64,000 nt of DNA, from NCBI RefSeq assembly GCF_934747485.1, contig NZ_CAKVGN010000006.1:1-64000 (forward strand). Direction: 5' to 3'. The notes below the pieces were generated by a model that was given only the letters and a program-made list of their open reading frames with translations, did not search any database and was not told the origin of the DNA. The first letter of the stretch is position 1. Each line of letters opens with the position of its first letter. This document shows positions 17,879 to 27,581 of the stretch, piece after piece. The position numbers and the translations under genes are program-made. The stretch comes from an uncultured Brachyspira sp. (GTDB lineage Bacteria > Spirochaetota > Brachyspiria > Brachyspirales > Brachyspiraceae).

Positions 17879-19495
17879 TTATTTGTTTGTTTGATTTTGA
17901 TCTATATAACAATAATTAAATTTATGTCTTCCTAAAGGGCTTAATACTACGTTTTTTAATTTTGGGCTAATCATGAGCGAATCTGTTTTATAATAAAGCG
18001 GTATTATAGGCATTTCCTCCATAAGTATAGCCTCAGCTTCTTTCATAGCATTCATTCTAACATTATTATCAGCGGAAGTTTTTGCTATATTAATAAAATT
18101 ATCATAATTAGAATTTGAAAAACCTGTATGATTAATTCCGCTATAACTAGACATTATTTCAAGCATAGTCATAGGGTCATTATAGTCTCCAGTCCAACTC
18201 ATTCTAACCATTTCATAATCTTTGTCTATTAAACTTTGTAATGTGATTGGAAACTCTTCTTGTAATATAGTAATATCTATATTTAAATTATCTTTCCACA
18301 TTTGCTGTATAGTCTCTCCAAGAAGTACATAAATTCCGGGTGATACTTTTAGTTCTAAAACAGGGAAATTTTTTCCATTTGGGTATCCAGCTTCAGACAT
18401 TAACATTTTTGCTTTTTCAACATTAGCTAAATAAGTTTTATTGTTTATATACTCTTGATTTTCAATTCTAAATGTTGAATTTGAGCCTCTAACAGTAGGG
18501 GCTACAAATGCTCCTGCCGGTATTTGTCCTCCTTTAGTTACATTTAATACCAAATAATTTCTGTCTATTGCTAAAGATAAAGCCTGCCTTACTCTTTTAT
18601 CTTTCAAAGCATCATTAGTAATATTAAGCTCTATATAATATGTTCCAATAGCATTATTTTCTGCTATGGAATTATTAGCCTTTAGAGATTCTATTTCAGC
18701 AGAAGGAGGCTCTAAAGCAGAAAAATGTATAGAAGAGTTTTTAATACCAGACATAGCTGTATTAGGGTTACTCATTAAGATAAAGTTAATTTTTTTTGGT
18801 ATTTGTTCATTTGGGTTATAATAATATTTATTTGCAGAAAACACTATCTTTTCATCTATTAGTCTTTCTGTCATAGTATAAGGTCCATTTCCTATATAGG
18901 TTTCTGGGTTTAGAGTCCATTCATCTCCATAACTATTTATTATATCTTCCCTTAATGGCATAAATATTCCAGTAGAAGCTATAAACTCAAGAAAATATGG
19001 TAAAGGATTCACCAATGTTACTTGAAATGTATAATCATCTATAGCTTTTACAGCCAATTCATTATAGTTCATAGTGCCTTCATTGATTTCTTTGGCGTTT
19101 TTTACTATTTCCATCATATATGCATATTCTGCAGCAACATTCGGATCAACGCTTCTCTTCCAAGAATATTCAAAATCTTTAGCAGTAACATTTTTTCCAT
19201 CAGACCATAAAGCATTGGTTCTTAAATGAAACGTATATGTAAGTCCATCATCTGATATATCCCATTTTATTGCCATACCTTCCTGAACATTATTATTAGA
19301 GTCAATTTTAGTTAATCCTTCAAATGCATGAAGTATATAACAGGATACAGCATTTAATGAATTTAATGTTGGGTCTAAAGTTTTTGGTTCTGCACCCATA
19401 TTAATAGATATATATTCGTTTATAAAAGAATTTTGTTTTGTACAAGAGATTATCGATATAAAGATAAAAAACATAATTAATACAATTTTTTTCAT
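17879..19495 (-). CDS. Oligopeptide ABC transporter substrate-binding lipoprotein (OppA-like)
   Basis: SBP_bac_5 family receptor, 538 residues. Lipoprotein signal MKKIVLIMFFIFISIISC, then EPKTLDPTLNSLNAVSCYILHAFEGL, the usual family start. DGLTYTFHLRTNALWSDGK and the TAKDFEYSWKR segment follow, both highly characteristic of OppA/MppA-type proteins. The C-terminal MRMSWTGDYNDP segment is also typical. No permease or ATPase genes are adjacent, so it is an orphan receptor and presumably docks on an Opp system elsewhere. A weak start context (TACTCCTAA on the plus strand gives AGGAGT) supports ATG 19495. Confidence 0.9.
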   Translation of the reverse strand: MKKIVLIMFFIFISIISCTKQNSFINEYISINMGAEPKTLDPTLNSLNAVSCYILHAFEGLTKIDSNNNVQEGMAIKWDISDDGLTYTFHLRTNALWSDGKNVTAKDFEYSWKRSVDPNVAAEYAYMMEIVKNAKEINEGTMNYNELAVKAIDDYTFQVTLVNPLPYFLEFIASTGIFMPLREDIINSYGDEWTLNPETYIGNGPYTMTERLIDEKIVFSANKYYYNPNEQIPKKINFILMSNPNTAMSGIKNSSIHFSALEPPSAEIESLKANNSIAENNAIGTYYIELNITNDALKDKRVRQALSLAIDRNYLVLNVTKGGQIPAGAFVAPTVRGSNSTFRIENQEYINNKTYLANVEKAKMLMSEAGYPNGKNFPVLELKVSPGIYVLLGETIQQMWKDNLNIDITILQEEFPITLQSLIDKDYEMVRMSWTGDYNDPMTMLEIMSSYSGINHTGFSNSNYDNFINIAKTSADNNVRMNAMKEAEAILMEEMPIIPLYYKTDSLMISPKLKNVVLSPLGRHKFNYCYIDQNQTNK

Positions 19496-19749
19496 TTTTA
19501 ATACTCCTAAAGATTTTTTACATTATATGATATGTCTATGCAAAGTCAATAAAAAATTCTATAAATAATAATTATTGCTGATTTATTGCTGATTAAAAAT
19601 TATTTTATCAATTAATTAAGCTTATATTATTAATAATTGCTATAATTAAAAAAATAATAATTTCAAAATATAAAAGTATTATTAAAATTTTTAATCTTTT
19701 TTTATATATTTCCGAGAATATTATAGAATTATAATATTTGGAGCATAAA

Positions 19750-20652
19750 ATGATGAAGAAAGCTTTATTAATAGTTTTAAGTTTAATTTTTATAATATCT
19801 TGTAATAAAAAAGATGATAATATTCAAAACGATTATCTTAGCCAAATAGAAAATGAATATAATCAAGATACAGGCAGCAATGTAGTATTAGAAACAGATA
19901 ATACTACTATTGAAGATACTGGTATACTAACAGATAATCAATATTCTGATATGACTAATGATATTTACACTCAAACTCCTAATAATAATATGCCGGCTAA
20001 TAATAATTTATATACATCAACAACGCCAAATACATATGCTATGAAAGGTCCAAGAAAAGCTACAGTAAATAACTTTTACAGCCCTTGGGCAGATACACAT
20101 AAAACAGACCCTGTAATAATACAAGAAATTAGGGTAATGATAGCAAATAGAGAATATGTTCAAGCTAAAAACTATATAGATAGATTAGACTTTAATAATT
20201 TACCTGCTAATGTTGATTTAGGTCAATTATATCAATTTAAAGGAATAGTTCATTATTTCTTATCTAAGTCTGATAGGTCAAATATTACTATTGCTAATGA
20301 TGCTTTTAAAATGGTATCAGCTTCTACAAGAATAGAAAAATTTAAGCCTTTATCATTATTATGGAATGGTATGTTGTATCAAACTTATTCTAATGACCCT
20401 AATGAGCTTCAAAATGCTGTTTCATTGTTTGACAACATTATCAATTCTTACCCAAGAACAAGATTTGCTAATGATGCTATATTCTATAAAGCTTTAACAC
20501 TTAAAAAAATGGGCAGACCTGCTAATGAATATAATGATTTATTATTATCTGTAAAAAGAGGCGGATTTGCTGATACTTTAGTTTTCTCTCAAAAGGTTAA
20601 TGATTATGTTCCTGCTGCTAAATTAGTTGATGAACAGATGGTGCAGTATTAA
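19750..20652 (+). CDS. Lipoprotein with TPR-like C-terminal region
   Basis: 300 residues from ATG 19750, preferred over TTG 19738 because GGAG at 19740-19743 fits. Lipoprotein signal ends in LIFIISCNKK. Residues about 25-110 are Asn/Thr/Asp rich and probably unstructured. The remainder is helical with TPR-like units: YVQAKNYIDRLD, LYQFKGIVHYFL, NAVSLFDNIINSYPRTRFANDAIFYKA. The last unit resembles BamD/YbgF-type repeats. A role in envelope assembly is possible but not shown. It is monocistronic with a strong terminator. Confidence 0.7.
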   Translation: MMKKALLIVLSLIFIISCNKKDDNIQNDYLSQIENEYNQDTGSNVVLETDNTTIEDTGILTDNQYSDMTNDIYTQTPNNNMPANNNLYTSTTPNTYAMKGPRKATVNNFYSPWADTHKTDPVIIQEIRVMIANREYVQAKNYIDRLDFNNLPANVDLGQLYQFKGIVHYFLSKSDRSNITIANDAFKMVSASTRIEKFKPLSLLWNGMLYQTYSNDPNELQNAVSLFDNIINSYPRTRFANDAIFYKALTLKKMGRPANEYNDLLLSVKRGGFADTLVFSQKVNDYVPAAKLVDEQMVQY

Positions 20653-20679
20653 TTTATAATTAAATATAATTTTTTATAA

Positions 20680-20720
20680 GATAATGGCAATTTTTAATGA
20701 TTGCTATTATCTTTTTTTTT
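20680..20720 (+). terminator. Terminator of the TPR-like lipoprotein gene
   Basis: GATAATGGCAAT (20680-20691) pairs with ATTGCTATTATC (20700-20711), one wobble, followed by nine T. Confidence 0.9.
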
Positions 20721-20781
20721 ATTTAGTTCAAAGAAAATTAATTTCAAAAAATTAAATTTATTATAAAAAATATCTTTATAG

Positions 20782-20810
20782 TTGACAATTTATTTAACTA
20801 ATATTATCTT
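20782..20810 (+). promoter_or_regulatory. Promoter for the chromate transporter pair
   Basis: TTGACA (20782-20787), 17-base spacer, TATCTT (20805-20810), 38 bases before the first start codon. Confidence 0.6.
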
Positions 20811-20847
20811 ATATTAAAATAAATATAATAATGGGATTGTTTCAAAG

Positions 20848-21432
20848 ATGATGATAGAAGAGAAAAAAGAAGAAAAACTAAATAAAATTTCTGCTCTTAC
20901 AATGTTTATTTCGTTTTTTTACATAGGTCTTGTTACAATAGGCGGTGGTTTAGCTATGCTCCCTATTATGCAGGAAGAGTTTGTTGATAAGAGGAAGTTT
21001 TTAACAAAGTCTGAGATAGTAGATGTATTTGCATTGGCACAGAGTATTCCCGGTGTTATAGCAGTTAATACTTCGCTTCTTACTGGTTTTAAAATTGCCG
21101 GGGTTTTTGGAGGTATAATGGCTGGTATTGGGGTGATGATGCCTTCTTTTATTATTATACTTATAATAGCTCCTATATTTGAAAGAATACAAAACTTAGA
21201 ATATGTGAATAAGGCTTTTTTGGGCATAAAGGGGGCAATAGCGGCTTTAATACTTCTCTCTGCTTATGATATGGGAAAGAGTGTTTTAAAAAATAAATTT
21301 ACAGCTATACTTTTTATTTTAAGTTTTATTTTGGTTGTATTTCTTAATTTTAATGTTATATACACTTTACTTATTTCTGCTTTTTTGGGCTGGGTTTATT
21401 ATTTAATTAGCAAAAAGTTTATTAGGAATTAA
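20848..21432 (+). CDS. Chromate transporter family, first half protein
   Basis: 194-residue membrane protein of the CHR family. The N-terminal FISFFYIGLVTIGGGLAMLP and the VFALAQSIPGVIAVN segment are CHR signatures. Long CHR proteins have two such halves in one chain; here each half is a separate gene, and the partner starts 2 bases after this stop. The two presumably form an antiparallel heterodimer. The family exports chromate in some bacteria, but the physiological substrate here is not known. Confidence 0.88.
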   Translation: MMIEEKKEEKLNKISALTMFISFFYIGLVTIGGGLAMLPIMQEEFVDKRKFLTKSEIVDVFALAQSIPGVIAVNTSLLTGFKIAGVFGGIMAGIGVMMPSFIIILIIAPIFERIQNLEYVNKAFLGIKGAIAALILLSAYDMGKSVLKNKFTAILFILSFILVVFLNFNVIYTLLISAFLGWVYYLISKKFIRN

Positions 21433-21434
21433 TA

Positions 21435-22028
21435 ATGATATATTTTAGATTGTTTTATATATTTGCAAAGCTTGGAATTTTTACTTATGGCGGCGGCTAT
21501 GCTATTATAGCTTTACTTTTAGGAATATTGGAAGGATACGGCTGGATTAGTTCTAGCGAGTTTTCTAATCTTGTTGCTATATCTCAAATTACTCCGGGTC
21601 CTATAGCTATTAATGCTGCCACTTTTGTTGGTTATAAGGTTGCTGGTGTGTTAGGCTCTTCTGTTGCTACTTTTGGCATATTTTTGCCTGCTTTTATAAT
21701 ATGCATGGTTGTTTCTAAGTTTTTTTATACTCTAAAAAACAATGAACAGTTTAATAGTATAATGAATGGACTTAGAGTATGTGCTGTTGCTTTAATAGTT
21801 TCTGCTGTTATTACATTTTGCAAAGATGCTTTCTTTGTAAAATTAACTGACTCCTCTATACTTAATAATATAGCATTTATAAAAAATATTTTTAATTATA
21901 TAAGCCCAATAGGATTATTTATATTTGCTTTATCTATCTTTCTTAAAAAAATAAAAATAGCAGGGAGAAAAGTACCCATCATAGCTATAATATTAATAGC
22001 AGCAGTGATTGGAGTTATTTTTTACTAA
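21435..22028 (+). CDS. Chromate transporter family, second half protein
   Basis: 197 residues with the CHR pattern: LFYIFAKLGIFTYGGGYAII, then LVAISQITPGPIAINAATFVG. It has a higher number of hydrophobic helices than soluble residues would allow, so it is integral. Translation is probably coupled to the preceding half (2-base gap). Its last 14 bases overlap the 3' end of the convergent glycosyltransferase gene. Confidence 0.88.
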   Translation: MIYFRLFYIFAKLGIFTYGGGYAIIALLLGILEGYGWISSSEFSNLVAISQITPGPIAINAATFVGYKVAGVLGSSVATFGIFLPAFIICMVVSKFFYTLKNNEQFNSIMNGLRVCAVALIVSAVITFCKDAFFVKLTDSSILNNIAFIKNIFNYISPIGLFIFALSIFLKKIKIAGRKVPIIAIILIAAVIGVIFY

Positions 22029-23805
22029 TAAATCCTTGTACAAATCCTTTTATAAAGAAAAGTCCATAAGTGAGATGCGATAAAAATATTCCCACAGCTT
22101 TACAAAAACCTTTTGCAATCGACAATGTACTTGCCCAGCTTCCAAGCAAACATAATGCATAAAAACTATGAGGAAATAGTAATAAAGCAGGAAATATATT
22201 TTTACTAATTGCTGGTATTAAATTATTTAAAACTTGAGGCAAATTAAAATATAATGCAATTGGCAGAAAAATAGTATAAATTAAAAATATTGAAGGTATA
22301 AAGTATGATAAAGCTAATGAGTTTCCGCCGAATCTTTTAACAAAATATCCTCTATGCCATGCATAACCTTTTAGCTGTTTGAAATGTCCAAAAAATAAAT
22401 CTCTTCTATGATGATAAACTAAAGCTTCAGGAGTGTATAATATTTTTTCTTTTTGTTTCATAATATTGTTGCAAAGAATAGTATCTTCTCCGGGCCAATA
22501 CTCGCTGTCAAAACCTCCAGCTCTATCATAAAGTTCTCTTGTAATTATAAAATTACAGCTTGGATAATCATTAACATATTGAACTTTATCAGGTATATAT
22601 CTTGCTTTATGTTTTCCGCTCATAAGTGTTGAGCTATAAATAAGCCCGCTAATTTGTTTTGAAAAATTATCTTTAGGAGTATTAACAGCAGGTCCTCCAA
22701 GTGCATAAACTTTTTTACTCTCCATTGCTCTTAATGCATTCAAAAGCCAATCTTTTTCTGGATATGTATCATCATCTAAAAATGCTAATATGCTTCCTTT
22801 AGAGTTTTTCACTCCAATAGCTCTTTTTATTGCAGGAGGAAGTTCTCCTGTTTCTACTATTTTTATTCTTTCATCTTTAAAAAGTGCTATATCAATTTCT
22901 TCTTCAGTATATTTGTCTGGAAGTATTATCAGTTCAAAGTTTGTGTATATTTGTTCAAGTAAATATTCTGTTTCTTCTTTTATATAATCATTAATTTTTT
23001 TTAATGGTATAATAATGCTTACTAATGGTTTTTCTTTTAATTCTGAAAATAAATCATCATAAAAATGAATAATATTGAGCCTATAAAATATTGCCAAAGT
23101 ATCAATAAATGTTCTCCACAAAATAGGAAATCTAATAAAACCAAAATGTCTATTTGGATTAACTATTACATGAGCAGAAACTATTTTTTTATTGTTAGAA
23201 TTACAAGCTACTAATACTTCCAAATCATAAGCAAATGCCTTTACAAGTATTCTTGGAAAAATATTTATTATTGCCTCTCTTTTAAAAAGTTTTAATCCTG
23301 TTTGAGTGTCTTGTATTGGGAGATGAAAAAATATCTTTACAAACATAAAATAAATAAAAGAAATAAGTTTTCGTATATTAGAATAATTAACAATAGAATC
23401 TTTATGTCTTTTAGAGCCTATAACAACATCAGCATTTTCTTTTTGCATAATATCAAAGAAGTTTTCTAATTGCGAAGGGTCTATTTCCATATCTCCGTCA
23501 CAAAAAATTATATATTTGCCGTTAGAAACTTCACAAGCTCTTTTTAATGCATGACCTTTGCCTTGATTTTCTTTAGCATAAACCCCTATTATGTTTTTTA
23601 GGTTTGCATTTTTATTTTTAAAATTTAAGCATATTTTTTTTATTTCTTCTTTCGAGTTGTCGCTGCTTCCGTCATCAGAAATAATTATTTCAAAGTTCAT
23701 CAAAAACGGAGAAACTTTTTCTATAAGTATATTAATATTTTTTTCTATATTTTTTTCTATATTGTATACAGGCACTAATATTGATACTAATTCATTTATC
23801 TTCAT
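22015..23805 (-). CDS. Double-domain family 2 glycosyltransferase, membrane anchored
   Basis: 596 residues with two fused GT2 domains. Domain 1 (about 1-235) is dolichyl-phosphate-mannose-synthase-like: VSILVPVYNIEKNI, IIISDDGSSDNS, FCDGDMEIDP and TQTGLKLFKREAI. Domain 2 (about 255-500) has VSIIIPLKKIND, ILAFLDDDTYPEKDW and GGFDSEYWPGEDTILC, then HHRRDLFFGHFKQ. The C-terminus (about 500-596) has two or three hydrophobic segments. It likely transfers sugars to a lipid or surface glycan. The donor and acceptor cannot be read from sequence. Apparently monocistronic; its 3' end overlaps the chromate gene. Confidence 0.82.
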   Translation of the reverse strand: MKINELVSILVPVYNIEKNIEKNINILIEKVSPFLMNFEIIISDDGSSDNSKEEIKKICLNFKNKNANLKNIIGVYAKENQGKGHALKRACEVSNGKYIIFCDGDMEIDPSQLENFFDIMQKENADVVIGSKRHKDSIVNYSNIRKLISFIYFMFVKIFFHLPIQDTQTGLKLFKREAIINIFPRILVKAFAYDLEVLVACNSNNKKIVSAHVIVNPNRHFGFIRFPILWRTFIDTLAIFYRLNIIHFYDDLFSELKEKPLVSIIIPLKKINDYIKEETEYLLEQIYTNFELIILPDKYTEEEIDIALFKDERIKIVETGELPPAIKRAIGVKNSKGSILAFLDDDTYPEKDWLLNALRAMESKKVYALGGPAVNTPKDNFSKQISGLIYSSTLMSGKHKARYIPDKVQYVNDYPSCNFIITRELYDRAGGFDSEYWPGEDTILCNNIMKQKEKILYTPEALVYHHRRDLFFGHFKQLKGYAWHRGYFVKRFGGNSLALSYFIPSIFLIYTIFLPIALYFNLPQVLNNLIPAISKNIFPALLLFPHSFYALCLLGSWASTLSIAKGFCKAVGIFLSHLTYGLFFIKGFVQGFISKK

Positions 23806-23894
23806 AGGAATACTTTAATTATTTTTTTATTATGTTTATTATAATTGATAATTTATAAAATTTAAATAGATATATTATTATTAATTATTAATCA

Positions 23895-23923
23895 TTGACA
23901 ATTTTTCATCTTAATACTAAAAT
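23895..23923 (+). promoter_or_regulatory. Promoter for the ROK kinase
   Basis: TTGACA (23895-23900), 17-base spacer, TAAAAT (23918-23923), 31 bases before the start codon. Confidence 0.7.
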
Positions 23924-23954
23924 AAGACTATAAAATTATGGAGGCATATAAATA

Positions 23955-24908
23955 ATGAAAGATGCAGTTATATCATTAGATATCGGAGGCACTTCAATAA
24001 AGGGTGCTATAATTAATAAAGATGGAGATATTTTATATAAAGATAATTTTAATATAGAAGCTAATTTTACTTCTGAAGAACATAAGACAAACATATCAAA
24101 TATAATCAAAAAACTTTTAGAAAATATGCCTTCAGAATATAGAGCTATAGGAATTGGTTTAGATTGTCCTGGAGTTATGAATTCTGAGACACTTCATATG
24201 GGTGGAGCAGAGAACGTTCCTGGTTTGCATGGCATTAAGTTTTCTGATATAGGAGATTTATTTGACTTACCTGTAAGAACTGCCAATGATGCAAGTATGG
24301 CGGCATTAGGCGAGGCTAAATATGGAAGCGGTAAGGACAAAGAATATAAATCTGTAATGTTTGTTACACTTGGTACAGGAGTAGGCGGAGGATTCGTGCT
24401 TAATGGAAAATTGTTTACAGGTTCTTTGGGCGGTGCCGGCGAGATTGGGCATGTATTTGTAGTTCCTGATGGAGATAAATGTAATTGCGGTTCAAGCGGC
24501 TGTATAGAGCGTTATGCTTCTGCTACTGGTTTTATTGCTATGGCTAAGCAAAAGATTCATAAAGGTGTAATCCCTACTACTTTAACTTATGAAGAATTAG
24601 ATAAAGGCAAGGCTAAGGCATTATTTGATGCAGCTAAAAAGGGAGACCTTCTTGCTAAAGAGACTATTGCAGAATGTTCTTATTATTTAGGCATGTCTAT
24701 AGCACAGGCTTTGAATATGCTTGATTTGGATTTAGTTCTTATAGGCGGCGGGCTTTGTAAGGACTTTGATATGATGATAGAGCATATTAAAAGAGGTGTT
24801 AATAATTATGGGCTTAGAATGATGGTGAGAAATCTTGAAATAAAGCCTGCTTCTTTGAGTAATGATGCTGGTGTGTTAGGTTGTGCTGCTATGTTCTTTA
24901 AAAATTAA
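23955..24908 (+). CDS. ROK-family sugar kinase, probable glucokinase
   Basis: Phosphorylates a hexose, probably glucose, with ATP. N-terminal phosphate loop SLDIGGTSIKGA, catalytic Asp in RTANDASMAALGEA (about residue 113), ATP loop TLGTGVGGGF, then GAGEIGH and the ROK zinc motif CNCGSSGCIE. Length (317) is usual. The ROK family also includes allokinase and N-acetyl-mannosamine kinases, so the exact substrate is inferred. It would serve glucose/galactose imported by the Mgl system. The last 4 bases overlap the convergent amidase gene. Confidence 0.87.
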   Translation: MKDAVISLDIGGTSIKGAIINKDGDILYKDNFNIEANFTSEEHKTNISNIIKKLLENMPSEYRAIGIGLDCPGVMNSETLHMGGAENVPGLHGIKFSDIGDLFDLPVRTANDASMAALGEAKYGSGKDKEYKSVMFVTLGTGVGGGFVLNGKLFTGSLGGAGEIGHVFVVPDGDKCNCGSSGCIERYASATGFIAMAKQKIHKGVIPTTLTYEELDKGKAKALFDAAKKGDLLAKETIAECSYYLGMSIAQALNMLDLDLVLIGGGLCKDFDMMIEHIKRGVNNYGLRMMVRNLEIKPASLSNDAGVLGCAAMFFKN

Positions 24909-25837
24909 TTGCAGTACACATCTACTAAAGCATTATATATTTTATCTGATATATTGCTTAATTCTTTGGTGCTTCCTAATCTCCAATCATGTATAAATCC
25001 GGATTCTATCATAACGGAAGGTATATCTTTTTTGAATGTTTGTTTATTGTACTCATATTCAAAGCTATCACCCAATAGAACTAAACCTCTTAAAGCGATT
25101 CCTTTATTTAATAAATCTTCTTTATTATAAAATTTCCATACATTATCTGGAAGTATATTATCTGTTGCTATAACAGGAGATATTTTATAACTTTCCTGCA
25201 TTCTTTCAGATATTTTGTTTGCTATTTTCATAGAAGTTTGAAACTCACCATTATATGGACTTACTATAATATGAAATCCTTCTGTTTTTTCTCTTAGTTT
25301 TACATAAGGCATATAATCGAAATGTAAACTTATTAAAGCGTCAAAATTATTATCTATGGCATAATGTCTAATAGCATATATTTCCATAGTTTGATATCTT
25401 GTTAAATTTCCTGTTCTTTCAGTTTTTTCTAATTCTGTATTGTATATGCCTAACAGTTTTTGATAATTATTTGTTATATATTCTTTTATAGGTCTGTCGT
25501 AATAAGCCCCTGTTCTGCTTAAAGTGTATTCAAATCTCTCATCTTTATCAAGTATTGCTGTAAGCTGTTTTGCAAGTCTCAAAGTCATATAATATTCATA
25601 ACCCAAAAAGCCTTTAGCACCTTTTGTAACTGCATTATGACCGGGGTCTATTAATATTTTAATTTTTCTGTTTTCTTTTTTATTGCTTATATAATTATTT
25701 TGATTAGTATTTGTTTTTTTATAGCTTATATCTCTGCTAATATTATCATTTGCTGTTATCATTAAAGAAGAAAATGATATTATAATTAATACAATAATAA
25801 CTGTAGAAAAAATTATAAAGCGGTTTTTATTTTCCAT
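24905..25837 (-). CDS. N-acetylmuramoyl-L-alanine amidase-like, membrane anchored
   Basis: Amidase_3-type zinc hydrolase. An N-terminal hydrophobic segment (IIFSTVIIVLIIISFSSLMI, about 8-27) acts as signal anchor. The catalytic domain has ILIDPGHN (first metal His), a Glu in GYEYYMTLRLA, SLHFDYM (second His), and SVMIESGFI with the catalytic Glu. An insert (about 105-150) is larger than in short amidases. It would cleave peptide stems from peptidoglycan in the periplasm. Its gene is convergent with the ROK kinase and stands alone. Confidence 0.82.
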   Translation of the reverse strand: MENKNRFIIFSTVIIVLIIISFSSLMITANDNISRDISYKKTNTNQNNYISNKKENRKIKILIDPGHNAVTKGAKGFLGYEYYMTLRLAKQLTAILDKDERFEYTLSRTGAYYDRPIKEYITNNYQKLLGIYNTELEKTERTGNLTRYQTMEIYAIRHYAIDNNFDALISLHFDYMPYVKLREKTEGFHIIVSPYNGEFQTSMKIANKISERMQESYKISPVIATDNILPDNVWKFYNKEDLLNKGIALRGLVLLGDSFEYEYNKQTFKKDIPSVMIESGFIHDWRLGSTKELSNISDKIYNALVDVYCN

Positions 25838-25989
25838 ATTAGTTTGTATATCGGATTTTTTGTTATAAATTTTATTTGCTTAAATTATCTTAATATGTAT
25901 ATTCTTTTTTTTACATTTATGTTATAATACCAATTATTATTGTTATGGAAAAATAGAAATAAATTATATTAGAATAGAGGTTACAAAAT

Positions 25990-27456
25990 ATGATGAAAAA
26001 CAAAGAGCGGGCATTATGGATATTTCTTTTAATATTTGTTTTAGCCATATCATTTTTTAATTTTAAGAGTCCTTCAATAGCAATAGCACAGCAGGGAATG
26101 GCACAATCAGATAATGATTTTTATTATTACAGCAGATTATTCCAAAAAGTTTTTGCTACATTACAGCAAAACTTTGTTGATACAAATAATGTTACTACAA
26201 AAAAGCTTATGTATGGTGCTATCAAAGGTATGCTTGAAGCAACCGATGACCCATTTACATTCTTGCTTGATGAGAAATTAAATGAGGCACTTAGTACAGA
26301 GATGTCTGGAAAATACGGCGGAGTCGGATTATCTATATCAAAGCAAGCAGATAGAGGTCTTTTGGTTGTAGCTCCTATAGAAGACGGTCCGGGCGAGAAG
26401 GCTGGAATATTGCCTGGGGACATTATTATAGAAATAAATGGTGAAAGCACTAAAGATATGTCCGTAGATAATGCTGCAAATATCATGCGTGGTAAGGCCG
26501 GCACTAAAGTAAAATTAAAAATAGCAAGACAAGGTGTGGTTGATCCTATAGAATATACTTTAACAAGGGCTATAGTTGAGATAAAAAGCGTAAAATATAA
26601 AATGTTAGAAGACAGCACTATAGGATATATTAGAATAACAAATTTTGGAGATGATACTTCAAAAGAATTAGACACTGCTTTAGTTGATCTTAAAAAGAAA
26701 GGCATGACAAAGCTTATATTAGACTTAAGAAATAATCCGGGCGGAAGATTGGATACTGCTATTAATATTGTAGAAGAGTTTTTATCTGATGGTAAAATAG
26801 TTTATACAAGAGGAAGAACTAAAAACGAAAATCAGGATTATTATGCTACTGTTAAAGGCGATCAGTGGGTGGATGGTGATATGTTGGTTCTTGTTAATCA
26901 ATACAGTGCTTCCGCATCAGAGATTTTAGCTGGAGCTTTGCAGGATAATAATAGAGCAAAATTATTAGGTGAAACTACATTCGGTAAGTTTAGTGTTCAA
27001 TATGTCTTGCCTTTAGATATAAAAGATAATACAGCGTTTAAGTTTACAGTAGCACATTATTATACACCTAATGGCAGAAGACTTCATGGCAAGGGATTAA
27101 CTCCGGATTTTGTTGTTGTTGAGCCTAAATTGAGCAATACAGATGTAATAGCATTGACAGAGCTTAGAAAAGGCGGACAGATTGCAGAATATGTGAAAAA
27201 ATATCCAAAAGAAGAAGCAGATAAAAATGCTTTGCCTCAATTTAAAGAAGAGCTTAAAAATAAGAATATCATTGCTAGTGATTATTTACTTGAGAGGCTG
27301 ATATATAATGAGCGTAATTTAGGCAACTATAATGAGATAGTTGATCTTAAATATGATAAACAGCTTAAATCTGCTATTGATTATTTAAATACAGGCAAAC
27401 AGCCTCCGCAAGATAAAGAAGAACCAAGAGAAAATTGGTCTAATGAAAAAGAATAA
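25990..27456 (+). CDS. ctpA: Carboxyl-terminal processing protease (S41)
   Basis: Exported serine protease. A signal sequence or anchor (residues about 8-33) precedes a helical region with the GAIKGMLEATDDPFT motif, then a PDZ domain (about 95-185; GKYGGVGLSI, AGILPGDIIIEING). The peptidase domain carries LRNNPGGRLDTA, the Ser in SASASEILAGAL (about residue 306) and the Lys in GETTFGK (about 332). It degrades or trims periplasmic proteins at the C-terminus. It precedes mrdA-rodA and may be linked to cell-wall growth. Confidence 0.92.
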   Translation: MMKNKERALWIFLLIFVLAISFFNFKSPSIAIAQQGMAQSDNDFYYYSRLFQKVFATLQQNFVDTNNVTTKKLMYGAIKGMLEATDDPFTFLLDEKLNEALSTEMSGKYGGVGLSISKQADRGLLVVAPIEDGPGEKAGILPGDIIIEINGESTKDMSVDNAANIMRGKAGTKVKLKIARQGVVDPIEYTLTRAIVEIKSVKYKMLEDSTIGYIRITNFGDDTSKELDTALVDLKKKGMTKLILDLRNNPGGRLDTAINIVEEFLSDGKIVYTRGRTKNENQDYYATVKGDQWVDGDMLVLVNQYSASASEILAGALQDNNRAKLLGETTFGKFSVQYVLPLDIKDNTAFKFTVAHYYTPNGRRLHGKGLTPDFVVVEPKLSNTDVIALTELRKGGQIAEYVKKYPKEEADKNALPQFKEELKNKNIIASDYLLERLIYNERNLGNYNEIVDLKYDKQLKSAIDYLNTGKQPPQDKEEPRENWSNEKE

Positions 27457-27469
27457 TAATTAAATTTTT

Positions 27470-27510
27470 AAGGTATATGCATTTTTGTATATACCTTTTA
27501 AATTTTTTAT
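27470..27510 (+). terminator. Hairpin after ctpA
   Basis: AAGGTATAT (27470-27478) pairs with ATATACCTT (27489-27497), followed by a T-rich tail. It separates ctpA from mrdA. Confidence 0.7.
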
Positions 27511-27581
27511 TTGCTTAAATTTAACTAATAAATACCGTTATTAATAAATAGTATAAAAAATTTTTATAAGGGTTTTTTTAT

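Noticed and set aside
26127..26705. 192-codon minus-strand frame in ctpA
   Set aside because: Antisense of a well-supported protease gene; composition is Ser/Phe/Ile rich, typical of a shadow frame.
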